A DNA stretch of 64,000 bases. Source: Piezodorus guildinii (taxonomy: Eukaryota > Arthropoda > Insecta > Hemiptera > Pentatomidae). The position numbers and the translations under genes are program-made. Numbering within the stretch: the stretch's first letter is position 1; each line of letters begins with the position of its first letter. The notes beneath the pieces were generated by a model. It was not told where the DNA came from. It saw only the letters and a list, made by a program, of their open reading frames with translations, and did not search any database. The DNA lies in the NCBI GenBank assembly GCA_023052935.1, contig CM041292.1, forward strand, positions 34,780,614-34,844,613. Direction: 5' to 3'. Shown in pieces: positions 10,776 to 19,721 of the stretch.

Positions 10776-11234
10776 ATTGAAAAGAGAGTAATTTCACTGC
10801 GTTATCAATCTTTATATTTAAACCCGAAATTTTAGTCTTTCAATTGAAGTACTTGAACATTCCGATGTAAAAAAAAAAATAACAACAGAATAGCAATTTA
10901 ATATCAATCTGAAACAAATGCCGATTTAGCAAACGAACTAAAACCATGTAAGATTAGTGTTGTGTGGACTATAGAATCTTATTGGCAAGAGTTATTTCTT
11001 GTCTCCTGTTAGCTACATAGTTTTCACTTATATTTGCTCTTTTTGTTTTAAAAAAAATACATATTATTTAAAGAAAATGTAGCAGTAAGAATATAAGTCA
11101 TCCCTGGGTATGAATTAATCGTTAACATGGAATAAGAGACCAGTCTGGGGAATGTGGAGTATTGTAGAACATTTTTTGAATAATTTCGTGGCTTAAAAGT
11201 TTGTATACTCCTGTAACAAGAAAAAATTTGTTTC

Positions 11235-12590
11235 CAATTTCTGCATTACGCCGTGTCCTTCTACTAATCATCGACTGGTATGCAGTATTTTCTGCATTGT
11301 AGCGGTTTTCCACTCCTCATCACAGTGTTCGTGCTTCTCTTCCAGCTGTTCCCAGGGTTTCTTCAGCTGCTCGTGTAATAGCTGAAAAGCATATTTCCCA
11401 TTTCTCACTAATATCTTCAATTATGTGGCTTTCAGCGAGCTGCTGATCCAATACTGACACGTGTCTGTTGGACTTCTGGATCTTTAATTTTGTTTTTTAC
11501 ATACCGCTTTATAGCATGTGCCTGTCTACGATGGCTGTAGTTGATTCATGCTATGACAGTTGCAATGCAGAGAAAGTGATCAGATTCAACTTTAGCACAT
11601 CTAAAACCACGAACACTAACCATGGAGCTGATATTTCTTCCATTAACAGAAATGTGATCGATTTGGTTAACACTCCTACCACCTGGCGATGTCCAAGTCC
11701 CTTTATGTATGTCCTTGTGAGAAAACATAGTGCTTGCAATAGCTGCTGCAAAATTCAGTTGCATTGTTCTTGAAGACTATGTTTACCAATTGTTGGGATA
11801 CAAATTTCTTCCTTTCCTATTTTGGCTGTAAGGTCTCCAGCAATGATCTGGATCATATCCTGGACATTTGTCCAAAGCTTCCTCCAATCGTTCGTAGAAG
11901 GCATCCTTCTCTTCTTCTTCGTGTCTTCTGTGGAAACGTTTACGCTTAACGTAGTAACATTCCTAAATTTACCCTCGGTTTTAAACAGACAGATTCGAGG
12001 ATTTATTGCTTTGAAGCCAATCACCATGTTCCTGTATTGTTTTCCGACCACGAATCCAACTCCAAAGCTATGGTGTCATTCACCACAGCTGTAACATACT
12101 ATGAAGTTTCTCTTCTACAATACACCTTGACCAGAGAATTAGACTTCTTGGATAGCATTAATGCCCAATTTAAAACGGTAAATCTGGACTAAGAGCAATT
12201 TCAGTCCTCCGGCTCTGTAAAACGAGAATACATTGAAAAAGCCAATGTTTATCTTATGTTGTTTGCCATGCTTTTTCCGTTTGTGACTGTATGAATCCGA
12301 GACCATTGGGGAGAGGTTCCGTAATAATTTGGTTTTGTGGCAGTGGGGCTGCCACCTTAGTGCCTGCAGACCTGCACCCCCTCAGGACCAGCTACCTAGG
12401 GGAAGTAGCTCTAGGATGTGAACTATTGGTGACCTTCGTCTATAGCATGGGGGTGTATGTAGTGTGCTGTAGGTATTGTACTGTATGAGTACAACCCCAA
12501 CCTGGAGGTTCAGAGGCTGATTGCAGTTGACAACTAGACGATAACAGCGGCAACTGGGCGATGGGACTGGGGACTCCTCACGCCAATTAG
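11235..12590 (-). pseudogene. RTE-type LINE fragment: 5' end and endonuclease only
   Basis: On the minus strand the 5' untranslated part (right side, about 12290-12590) matches that of the near-complete element at 17700-17965: TGGGGCTGCCA, CCTAGGG..GTGGC, CCCAACCTGGAGG. Downstream, broken frames give GFKAINPRICLF, GDLTAKIGKE, SHKDIHKGTWTSP, VNQIDHI and KVESDHFL. These are the exonuclease-endonuclease-phosphatase blocks, with one catalytic Asn in GDFNA changed to Thr. Homology stops near 11240, just after NAENTAYQSMISRRTRR. No reverse transcriptase follows. Protein divergence from the other copy is large, so it is an older relative. Confidence 0.75.
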
Positions 12591-12679
12591 CAGTATTTTA
12601 TCCTTAAAATGAAAAACTAAGTTACTTTGTTTTTCGAGGATATTGTGAATATCATGGATTTATTTTCTTTTATTAAAAA

Positions 12680-13540
12680 TCTGGTGCGGGCAACACACGA
12701 CTTTCACTTACCTCCATTTTTAAAATCAATGAAAGGATTTTCAAAAACAGTAAGAGATAAAAATACGTGAAACTATTTAGGAATTAATTAAATTGAATTT
12801 ATATAGAAACATGTGTTTTATTAAAAAATCTATTATATTATTATCTAAAATAATCAGTTAATTTTATCTAGATTTTATCACTCTCTATTAACTTTTAAAA
12901 GCTTGTGTATGAGATAATATTTTTTCTAAAATATTTAGCTTTCCAACGGTATATCATACATGTATATTACTGCTCTCATGTTCAAAAACGAAAAATTGCT
13001 TTAAAAAAATATTTGTTCTGTTTTCTCCTTTAGTTTGGTATCGAATTTATTCAATTTATATATTTACCTGTTTTTCATCAGCGTTAACAAGATGGTATAG
13101 TTATTTTTATTGAATCTACAAAATTAAAGGTACTTTAGGGCAAGAAAGTTGAAAATATCGGCAATAAAGCCCTGTCAGACCATTTTAATCAGAATAAAAC
13201 CTACACGATATTAAAGCCCATTAAAGTTTACATCGATATAGCGAGTTTAATCAAAAAATCGTCGGAACCGTTTTCGAGAAAATGCAGAATACATGGTATA
13301 AAGTGCCGCTTCTGGTAAGCTCATTTTGATGAAAATAGTTTTGTCACGTCTCGGGCGTATAGTTGTCTTAAATATGAAATTTCAGTTTCATAGGACTTAC
13401 CGTTTCCGCCCGGGAGTTACCACACACTTGGTTATTTGGACTCAGGGGACCCTAAAACGTGTATTTCCGTAGAAAACTGAAATTCGAAAATTTTCACGAT
13501 CGCCATACTTTCCCTTACTATATATAGTAAGTGAAAGTAA
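12680..13540 (+). mobile_element. HINE-like copy 2, near complete
   Basis: The clearest plus-strand copy. It starts TCTGGTGCGGGCAACACACG at 12680. ACTTTCACTTAC lies at 12700-12711, 20 nt inside. It ends with the perfect palindrome CTTACTATATATAGTAAG (13514-13531) running into GTAAGTGAAAGT (13527-13538), the complement of the 5' internal repeat. The element is preceded by a run of A, as are most copies. A second, imperfect version of the terminal hairpin follows at once (13555-13572), so the 3' end is duplicated. No coding capacity. Confidence 0.75.
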
Positions 13541-13544
13541 CAAC

Positions 13545-13602
13545 AATACTCCCCCTTACTATATATAGTAATTAAAAGTAAATATATATATATATATATA
13601 TC
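13545..13602 (+). repeat. Duplicated terminal hairpin of HINE-like copy 2, plus (TA)n
   Basis: CTTACTATATATAGTAAT at 13555-13572 repeats the palindrome of 13514-13531 with one change, then TTAAAAGTAAA replaces GTGAAAGTAA. A TA microsatellite follows to 13600. Confidence 0.7.
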
Positions 13603-13679
13603 TGGTTTTCAAAATGGCTTATTGTAACATGTTAATGCGTAAATATTAGAAATAAAATAAACAATACTCGAAAAATTCA

Positions 13680-14133
13680 TCATTTACAATTGGTAAGTAT
13701 CGCACACTTTACAAACTCCAAGTGGACAATTCCCGCCGATCGTTTTTTCATGCCTTTGGTAAATTATCGAGATAGGCCATTGGAAGGGACCCTGCTTGTG
13801 TTGTGGACTTAAATTATTTAAAATAGGAGCTATATTATTAGATAAGCGGTAGATATCCATCGACAGTAGAAAGAGGAGCGGAAGGGACATAAAGTGGCGA
13901 GCGATAGCAGAGGACGCTAAGTGGCCGATACAGGAGGTCCACTCAGGAGATAGCGGCTCGTAGGTTCCTGAGAGTATTCCGGGGTTCTTGTAGCCTTAAC
14001 TCTTCGTATCTTCTACTTAGTACAAGTGTTAAGTGCAATGCGCCTTACCGATATCCCTTAACTTCTTCTAGAATATCAATCCTTAGTACTTGTTCTTCTT
14101 GTCCTGTTCAAAAAAAAAAAAAAAAAAAAAAAA
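13680..14133 (+). mobile_element. Candidate retroelement 3' end with 24-nt poly(A) tail
   Basis: A plus-strand frame near 13890-13950 reads WRAIAEDAKWPIQEV, like the RDxWRxxVxxAK end of many LINE polyproteins. About 150 bases of apparent 3' untranslated sequence follow, then 24 uninterrupted A (14110-14133). This is the layout of a poly(A)-tailed retrotransposon or retrocopy. The left boundary is unclear. A minus-strand frame at 13684-13890 has clustered Cys residues (CPLGVCKVC), but it lies on the other strand and I give it little weight. Confidence 0.35.
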
Positions 14134-14164
14134 GGTGATATTACTCTCATATTCATTTGTTTAT

Positions 14165-14672
14165 ACTTTTACTCTCCTATATAAGAAATATACTGTAAGG
14201 GAATGTATTAGGGTCATGTCGGAATCCAGTTTTCTACGGAAATAAACGTTTTAGGATCCCCTAAGTCCAAGTAACCATGTCACGCGAAAGGCGGTTGGCA
14301 GGTTGTCTGAGTTTGTTAGCGCGCGTTGCTTTGGACGCACTTTGCCTAGCAACCACGGAGGACCAAAATTTTAAACCGAAAACTAAAACTCTTATAAACT
14401 GCTATTTCATATTTTAGAAGCGTATAGGCCTAAGATGTAACATCACATTTTCAGTAAAATCCAGAAGAGATACTTTATACCATGCATTTTACACCTTTTT
14501 ACGATTTTCTCAAAATCGGCTGTAACTATTTTGATTAAATTCCCTTTTTAGATATAAAATTCAATGGGCTTTAATATCACGTAAGTCTCATTTTGATTGA
14601 AGTAGTCTGAAAGAGCATAAATTCCGATTTTTTAAATTTTTATTTCTTTGAAGATTTCAAAAAACTAAAAGT
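14165..14672 (-). mobile_element. HINE-like copy 3, left part (split by the RTE LINE)
   Basis: This is the 3' half of a minus-strand copy: CTGTAAGGGAATGTATTAGG replaces the usual hairpin region, then GGATCCCCTAAGTCCAAGTA, GAAGAGATACTTTATACCAT and AATGGGCTTTAATATCACGT. It breaks at 14672 where the LINE's target duplication begins and resumes at 17978. Confidence 0.7.
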
Positions 14673-14684
14673 ATCATTTTATTA
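14673..14684 (+). repeat. 12-bp target site duplication, left copy
   Basis: ATCATTTTATTA here is repeated perfectly at 17966-17977, bounding the RTE LINE. Confidence 0.85.
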
Positions 14685-14697
14685 TTATTTCACGGCG

Positions 14698-16236
14698 CTA
14701 CAACCCGGTCACGGGTCTTGGCCTCCTCCAATCATCACGGTCTTGAGCCGATGTCATCCAGCTCCTAACTCCCAGCAACATGCGAGCGTCCGCCGCCACA
14801 CCATCCGACCATCTCAACCTTGGTCTTCCTCTTCTTCTTATCCCATGGATCGGCTGAGTGAGCAATATTTTGGGCATTTCTCCATTTTCCATCCTGGCAA
14901 TATGCCCTGCATATCTTAGGCGTCTTAACTTCATAGCCCGGACCACATCACCTTCTCCAAAAGCATTGTAGAGGTCCTGATTTGTGCGCCGCTTCCACTC
15001 CTCTCCAACTTTCACTCCTCCAAAAATACGGCGGAGAACTTTTCTTTCAAAAATTAGGAGTTCCTTCTCGGTCGCCTTTGAAGTCGCCCAACACTCTGAT
15101 CCATAGAGTAGTACGGGACGCACCAATGTCTTATAGAGCTGGAGCTTGGTCTGTCTAGAGAGTATCCGCTTGGTTAGCTGCTTGCCTAACCCAAAGTAGC
15201 ATTTGTTGGCTGCAGTTATTCTTCTCCTTATCTCAATATCGGGGTTATTATCTTGGGTGACCACTGATCCCAGGTATGTGAACTCTGAGACCTTCTCAAA
15301 CTTATGAACCCCGATAGTGACTGTCTCGCCTAGCATTGGGATTTCTTCTGCTACCATATATTTTGTTTTGGACTCATTAACGTTCAGTCCAAGTCTGCTG
15401 GCAGGACCCATCAAAGCCAGAAAGGCATCAGTCACGGACTGTAGAGAGCGTCCCACAATGTCGATGTCGTCTGCGTAAGCGAACAGCTGGACAAGTCGGG
15501 TAAATATATTCCCTTCTCTTTCGCGTAAACCAGCATCTCTTACGGCCTTCTCAAGTGCTAGATTAAACAGCAAACAGGCTAGTGCATCCCCTTGTCGGAG
15601 TCCTTTATCTGCACGAAATTCCTTGGACCTGTCACCATTTACTCTTACCATACATCTCACCTCCTTCATGGTAAGCTTTATCAAGCGTATAAGTTTCTCA
15701 GGTATATTAAATTCTCTGAGGGCAATGTACAGCTCTTCTCGTATTATGCTGTCATACGCTGCTTTGAAATCTATGAAAAGATGGTGAGTTTTGGTTTTAT
15801 ACTCATGGCCTCTTTCAAGAATTGTTCGCACACAGAACATCTGGTCTGAGGTGGATCTTCCTTTCCTGAATCCACTCTGGTAGGGACCAAGTTCGCGCTC
15901 AGCAAATGGTAAGAGACGTCTAAAAAGAATATTAGATAGTATTTTATAGGCACAGGATAGTAGTGAGATGCCTCGATAATTGCTGCAAAGTAATCTATCA
16001 CCCTTTTTATGTATAGGGCAGATAACTGATCTGTTCCAATCGGAAGGCATCACCTCATCTGTCCATATCACAAGGAGAAGATCTTGTAATGCTTTGTTGA
16101 GCTCATTTCCACCGTATTTCAAGAGTTCAGCAGGGAGTGCGTCAATGCCAGGGGTTTTGTTATTTTTCAGTTTGCTGATGGCATCTATAACCTCTTCTTC
16201 ATCAGGAGGTTCAATGTCTAACCCTTGTTCTCCCAA
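14698..16236 (-). CDS. LINE reverse transcriptase (RTE-type), 512 codons
   Basis: This frame encodes the RNA-dependent DNA polymerase that copies the element's RNA into a nicked chromosomal target. Visible motifs: a start-of-domain block KNNKTPGIDALPAELLK (residues 24-40), IHKKGD..NYRGISLL (75-93), GFRKGRST (122-129), FIDFKAAYD with D156, GLRQGDALA (212-220), and FAYADDIDI (252-260) with the catalytic pair D256-D257. The C-terminal part keeps LLYGSECW (377-383), RRLRYAGHIARME (438-450) and RRRGRPRLRW (467-476), then ends DWRRPRPVTGL. It opens at a TTG with no ATG, because it is really the downstream half of one polyprotein. It overlaps the endonuclease frame by 19 bases in a different frame. 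All catalytic residues are intact. Confidence 0.9.
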   Translation of the reverse strand: MGEQGLDIEPPDEEEVIDAISKLKNNKTPGIDALPAELLKYGGNELNKALQDLLLVIWTDEVMPSDWNRSVICPIHKKGDRLLCSNYRGISLLSCAYKILSNILFRRLLPFAERELGPYQSGFRKGRSTSDQMFCVRTILERGHEYKTKTHHLFIDFKAAYDSIIREELYIALREFNIPEKLIRLIKLTMKEVRCMVRVNGDRSKEFRADKGLRQGDALACLLFNLALEKAVRDAGLREREGNIFTRLVQLFAYADDIDIVGRSLQSVTDAFLALMGPASRLGLNVNESKTKYMVAEEIPMLGETVTIGVHKFEKVSEFTYLGSVVTQDNNPDIEIRRRITAANKCYFGLGKQLTKRILSRQTKLQLYKTLVRPVLLYGSECWATSKATEKELLIFERKVLRRIFGGVKVGEEWKRRTNQDLYNAFGEGDVVRAMKLRRLRYAGHIARMENGEMPKILLTQPIHGIRRRGRPRLRWSDGVAADARMLLGVRSWMTSAQDRDDWRRPRPVTGL

Positions 16237-17681
16237 TGTATTCTGTTGATTTCATCAGTCTCTTGTTTGTCTAATTCATCATGAGAGTCTCCTTCTCTTG
16301 GATTGAGAAGATCATTAAAATAATCCCTCCATTCGTCAAGAACTTCAGACTTGTTGGTCAACAAGTTTCCATGTTTATCCTTACAAGACATCACTTTACT
16401 AAGGTATTGCTTTCTTCCCTTATTGACCAATCTGAAGAAATCCCTACTTTCTTTGCTGCAGTGGAGCATTTCAATCGTTTTCATTTCCTCGCTCTCTTTC
16501 TGTCGTTTCTTCTTCCGGTGTAAATGCTTCTCTTCTTTTCTTCTCTGTCGATATTCATCAACAGACCTCCTTGTGGTTGCCCTAATCATTCCTTGGTACG
16601 CACTGTTTTTCCGGTTTGTGGCTATACTGCATTCTTCATCGAACCAGGGTGACCTTGGTTCCTTCTCATATGGCCCTAGTACTTCATCAGCTGTTTCCAT
16701 TATCGCTCCGTAACAGTGCGACCAGAACTTTTCAATGTCCAGCTCAGCATCGCTGCTTCTCTGGCGCACTTTAATGTCAAGTGCTTCAGTGTATTTATGC
16801 TGGATTTGCGGGTCTTTCAGTTTTTTTAGATTAAAACGTCGGGGCTTCTCGGCAGCTTTTAATTTCCTCACTGAGCAGATCTTCGCCGTCACATGTGCTA
16901 TGCTCAAGTAGTGGTCCGAATCGACATTTGCTCCTCTGAATGTTCTAACATTTCTCAGATTGCTTCTATGGCGTCTACCTATCAAAATATGATCGATCTG
17001 ATTGACAACTGACCGGTCCGGTGACGTCCATGTGCCCTTGTGTATATTCTTGTGCGGATACAGTGTACTTCCTACCACGAGATTCCTGGATTCAGCGAAG
17101 TTAATGAGCCTTTGTCCATTGTCGTTGGTTGTGTCATGAAGGCTATGTTTTCCTATGATTCGCTGGTATATTGCTTCTTTTCCCAACTTTGCATTGAAAT
17201 CTCCAGCGATTACTTTCATGTCATACCTAGGGCAGGCATCCAGAGTCCTTTCCAAAAGTTCATAGAAAGTATCCTTTTCTTCTTCATTTGACACCTCTGT
17301 AGGGGCATGTACACTTAACAAACTGTAGTTATAAAATTTTCCCCGCATTCTTAAGAGACAAATTCGCGGACTCACTGGTTTAAATCCAATTATCGTCTGC
17401 CTATACTTTCCCCTCACAACAAATCCTGTGCCGAATTCATGGCGACTCTCATGACAGATGGAGTGGTGCCTTTTTTCAAGAATTCCTTGACCAGTCCATC
17501 TGATCTCCTGGACAGCGCCTATGTCAATCTTATACCTGTCAAATTGTTCTAGTAGCAACTTTAATGCTCCGGGTCTATATAGAGACAATGCATTCCAGTA
17601 TCCAAAGTTGAAAATCCTATGGGGGGTGCCGGGTCGTTTACCTTTAAGACTGATCAGATCCGAGGCTGGTGTAGGTTTCAC
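16218..17681 (-). CDS. LINE endonuclease (exonuclease-endonuclease-phosphatase family), 487 codons
   Basis: It nicks the genomic target for target-primed reverse transcription. Conserved blocks in order: YWNALSLYRPGAL (28-40, with N30), VQEIRWTGQG (57-66, catalytic E59), LLSVHAPTE (121-129), IAGDFNAKLG (158-167, D161 and N163), GTWTSP (216-221), NQIDHILI (227-234, D230 and H231) and VDSDHYLSI (253-261, D256 and H257). The type is the one often labelled craniofacial-development-protein-2-like, typical of RTE elements. The C-terminal 200 residues are a basic linker (RRKEEKHLHRKKKRQ). The frame can be extended upstream to a stop near 17733 but shows no ATG before the domain, so the true start is uncertain. 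It ends WENKG-stop at a one-base frame change, after which the reverse transcriptase continues. Confidence 0.88.
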   Translation of the reverse strand: MKPTPASDLISLKGKRPGTPHRIFNFGYWNALSLYRPGALKLLLEQFDRYKIDIGAVQEIRWTGQGILEKRHHSICHESRHEFGTGFVVRGKYRQTIIGFKPVSPRICLLRMRGKFYNYSLLSVHAPTEVSNEEEKDTFYELLERTLDACPRYDMKVIAGDFNAKLGKEAIYQRIIGKHSLHDTTNDNGQRLINFAESRNLVVGSTLYPHKNIHKGTWTSPDRSVVNQIDHILIGRRHRSNLRNVRTFRGANVDSDHYLSIAHVTAKICSVRKLKAAEKPRRFNLKKLKDPQIQHKYTEALDIKVRQRSSDAELDIEKFWSHCYGAIMETADEVLGPYEKEPRSPWFDEECSIATNRKNSAYQGMIRATTRRSVDEYRQRRKEEKHLHRKKKRQKESEEMKTIEMLHCSKESRDFFRLVNKGRKQYLSKVMSCKDKHGNLLTNKSEVLDEWRDYFNDLLNPREGDSHDELDKQETDEINRIHWENKG

Positions 17682-17965
17682 GATAATTACTATTTCAGGT
17701 AGTGGGGCTATCCACCCTCTCTCCGTACCCTAGTCTGCTGACGGGGCTGCCATCTCAATGCATGCAGACCTACATCCCCATCCGGGGCGGCTTCCTAGGG
17801 AAGGTGGCCCTAGGGTGTATACTGTATGTGACCTTGTGTGTAGAGTGCTGGATTTAGTTTATATGTGTGAGTGTCAGTGTACTGTTCCCCCAACCTGGAG
17901 GACCAGTGGCTGACTGCGGTACAATGACCGGGCGATGGGGTCGCCACTTCCCTACGCCTAGTATC
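17682..17965 (-). promoter_or_regulatory. RTE LINE 5' untranslated region (presumed internal promoter)
   Basis: G+C-richer leader shared with the fragment at 12290-12590, so it is a family feature. Conserved blocks read on the plus strand are TGGGGCTGCCA-like, CCTAGGGAAGGTGGCCCTAG and CCCAACCTGGAGGACCAG. LINEs of this class carry their promoter in this part. I see no TATA box and infer the role only from position and conservation. Confidence 0.5.
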
Positions 17966-17977
17966 ATCATTTTATTA
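17966..17977 (+). repeat. 12-bp target site duplication, right copy
   Basis: Perfect repeat of 14673-14684. Confidence 0.85.
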
Positions 17978-18250
17978 GGATGAATAAAAAAGGGATAAAT
18001 GTACAGGTTGATCGAATTTAATAACCAACTAAAGGAGAAGAGAGCAAACATACTTTTTAGATAAATGAAATTACATTTTTTGAACACATAAGAGTAGTTA
18101 TATAGATGTATAATATACCCATGGAAAGATTAAGATTTCAAAAAAAAGAAAAATGTTATACAAAACAGCAGGAAACTGTGATGGGCATAAAATTAAGTGA
18201 TAATTGCGAACAATAACTTCCATTGTGATATTGTTTAATCTAAAACAGTG
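17978..18250 (-). mobile_element. HINE-like copy 3, right part
   Basis: It continues the copy broken at 14672: GGATGAATAAAAAAGGGATA, ACCAACTAAAGGAGAAGAGA, ATGTATAATATACCCATGGA. Homology fades near 18245, before the usual TGCCCGCACCAGA end, so the 5' terminus is lost. Confidence 0.6.
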
Positions 18251-18575
18251 GTTAGCCCACTGAGGGTCCGCACACGATGCATAGAGGTCCGGCAATGGAT
18301 CATTAGAAAATTATTTTAAATTACCTTTAAAACATTTCGGAAAAAATACGCTTAAAGGACAGATGCATGTTCGCATTGGATAATGAACCTTATTTTCTAT
18401 CTTTATGAGTATTTGAATAAATAAACATCTTGCATTAGTTTTAAATGTCAGTAATTTTACGGATTGGAGTAAATCCTTAGAACCTAGTCATTTTCAATTC
18501 TTCTACTTGATCCATATCAGAAATACAGAGTTTCGGTAGCAGTGGTATTTAGCATAAAATGTACGTGGTACAATA
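18251..18575. other. No recognised feature
   Basis: Moderately A+T-rich DNA without repeats shared with the rest of the window. Confidence 0.4.
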
Positions 18576-18718
18576 GCTGTACTCACTACGTTTGCTATAG
18601 CATGCTATTTGTGCTATTGTGCTAAACTCATCAATTTTATACAGGAAATAACTGTAGAAACGACGGGTTTAGCAATATAACACAAATAGCATGCTATAGC
18701 AAACGTAGTGAGTACCCC
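18576..18718 (-). mobile_element. Palindromic MITE, copy 2
   Basis: Same arms as 2444-2579 (GTACTCACTACGTTTGCTAT at left, AGCAAACGTAGTGAGTAC at right). The spacer (ATCAATTTTATACAGGAAAT and on) is the complement of the spacer of copy 1, so this copy is inserted in the other orientation. TA occurs on both sides (CAATAGC at left, CCCCTATGG at right), consistent with a TA duplication. Its arms are slightly better matched than those of copy 1. Confidence 0.75.
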
Positions 18719-18944
18719 TATGGTAGCCTTTAGAGAGACTACACTATTCTGATTTTGACTTCTTTACTTCTAAAGCTCACCGCCTAGCTTTGGCTGGCAT
18801 ATATATAAACACACGATATAGATGATTTTTAGGATTTCGGGGTCCTTGGTGTAGAAGTGAAGGTATGAAGGGAGCCGCGAAGATTTTTTATTGGAAACCA
18901 CTAATCGAAAACATATGTTTCTATCAAAACAGGAACTTTTGCCT

Positions 18945-19078
18945 TCTGAAGGAAGACATAACTGAGTATTTTTTTACTCCCTTTGAAACCTTATGGGAAA
19001 CTGCAGGATATTAACCTGCGATCCTGGCCATAGAATGCTGTTATGATAGCCACTTCATAACAGGTGACACCTCTCTCT
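18945..19078 (-). repeat. SINE family 1 head fragment
   Basis: The complement has GGTGTCACCTGTTATGAAGT, TAGCATAACAGCATTCTATG and the weak B box GATCGCAGGTTAATATCC, then the AGGTTTCAAAGGGAGTAAAA body. Degraded but in the family order. Confidence 0.5.
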
Positions 19079-19594
19079 TGTTTTAATATATTAAGTAGAA
19101 GTTATTTGTATTCATGTACTTTGCTAGTCGTTGCTACCAAACTTTCAATTACTTTGGACTTGTTGACTATTTTTATGAAAAAGTTCAGCAATAAAAGTGC
19201 ATAGTGTTTTATATGTTTTTTTTTTACTAATACATCGATCAAAAATTGATTTTGAATTAGTGTTATTCGGTTTGGGAACTCTATGATACATAGAGGTATT
19301 AAGTTAGTAAATAAGAAGGGCGGAGGACAGGTGACGGAACACTAATGGCCTGATGGAGGTTAGTTGTAGGAAGTGTTATCTCTATCTGCTCCAGGATATG
19401 CTCGTTCCTGGAGATCTCCAGATAGTGTTCTGGTCTCCAGCTCCTCGCCTTCTCTTGTATATTTGTCTTTGTAACTGGGGAACCGTTTGTTCTGCGAGTG
19501 TACCAAAGCACTGTTATTTGGTAAAAAAAAACTGGAAAAATTCATCAAACTACAGTAGTGTAAAATGTTATAATATCTAATGTCAGCATAGCCG

Positions 19595-19695
19595 GTACTC
19601 GTTAAAGATCCCTATTCTAACAAAACCTGGATAGCATCGTCCGATTAGCCACAGGGGCATAAGGTGAAGTTAAACAAACTAACAAACAAACTTAA
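19595..19695 (+). repeat. SINE family 1, 3' half
   Basis: Contains GGTACTCGTTAAAGATCCCT, AAAACCTGGATAGCATCGTC and CGATTAGCCACAGGGGCATA, then a (AAAC)n tail. The head is absent. Confidence 0.7.
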
Positions 19696-19721
19696 GCAAA
19701 ACGACTCGATGTAAATAGTTT

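Larger units (their letters stand above)
14685..17965 (-). mobile_element. Near-complete RTE-type LINE with target duplication
   Basis: An element of 3281 bp on the minus strand, the usual size of RTE-clade LINEs. In order from its 5' end (17965): a 5' untranslated region of about 230 bp, an apurinic-type endonuclease, a linker and a reverse transcriptase. The 3' untranslated part is almost absent, and a short AAT-repeat tail (14685-14690) replaces a poly(A) tail, also usual for RTE. It is flanked by a perfect 12-bp duplication and sits inside a HINE-like copy. One frameshift separates the two enzymatic frames (around 16230). Otherwise both are open, so the insertion is young relative to the rest of the window. 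Confidence 0.9.

Noticed and set aside
15592..15849. Plus-strand frames within 14.7-17.7 kb (for example 15592-15849, 16351-16713)
   Set aside because: They are shadows of the minus-strand LINE enzymes.
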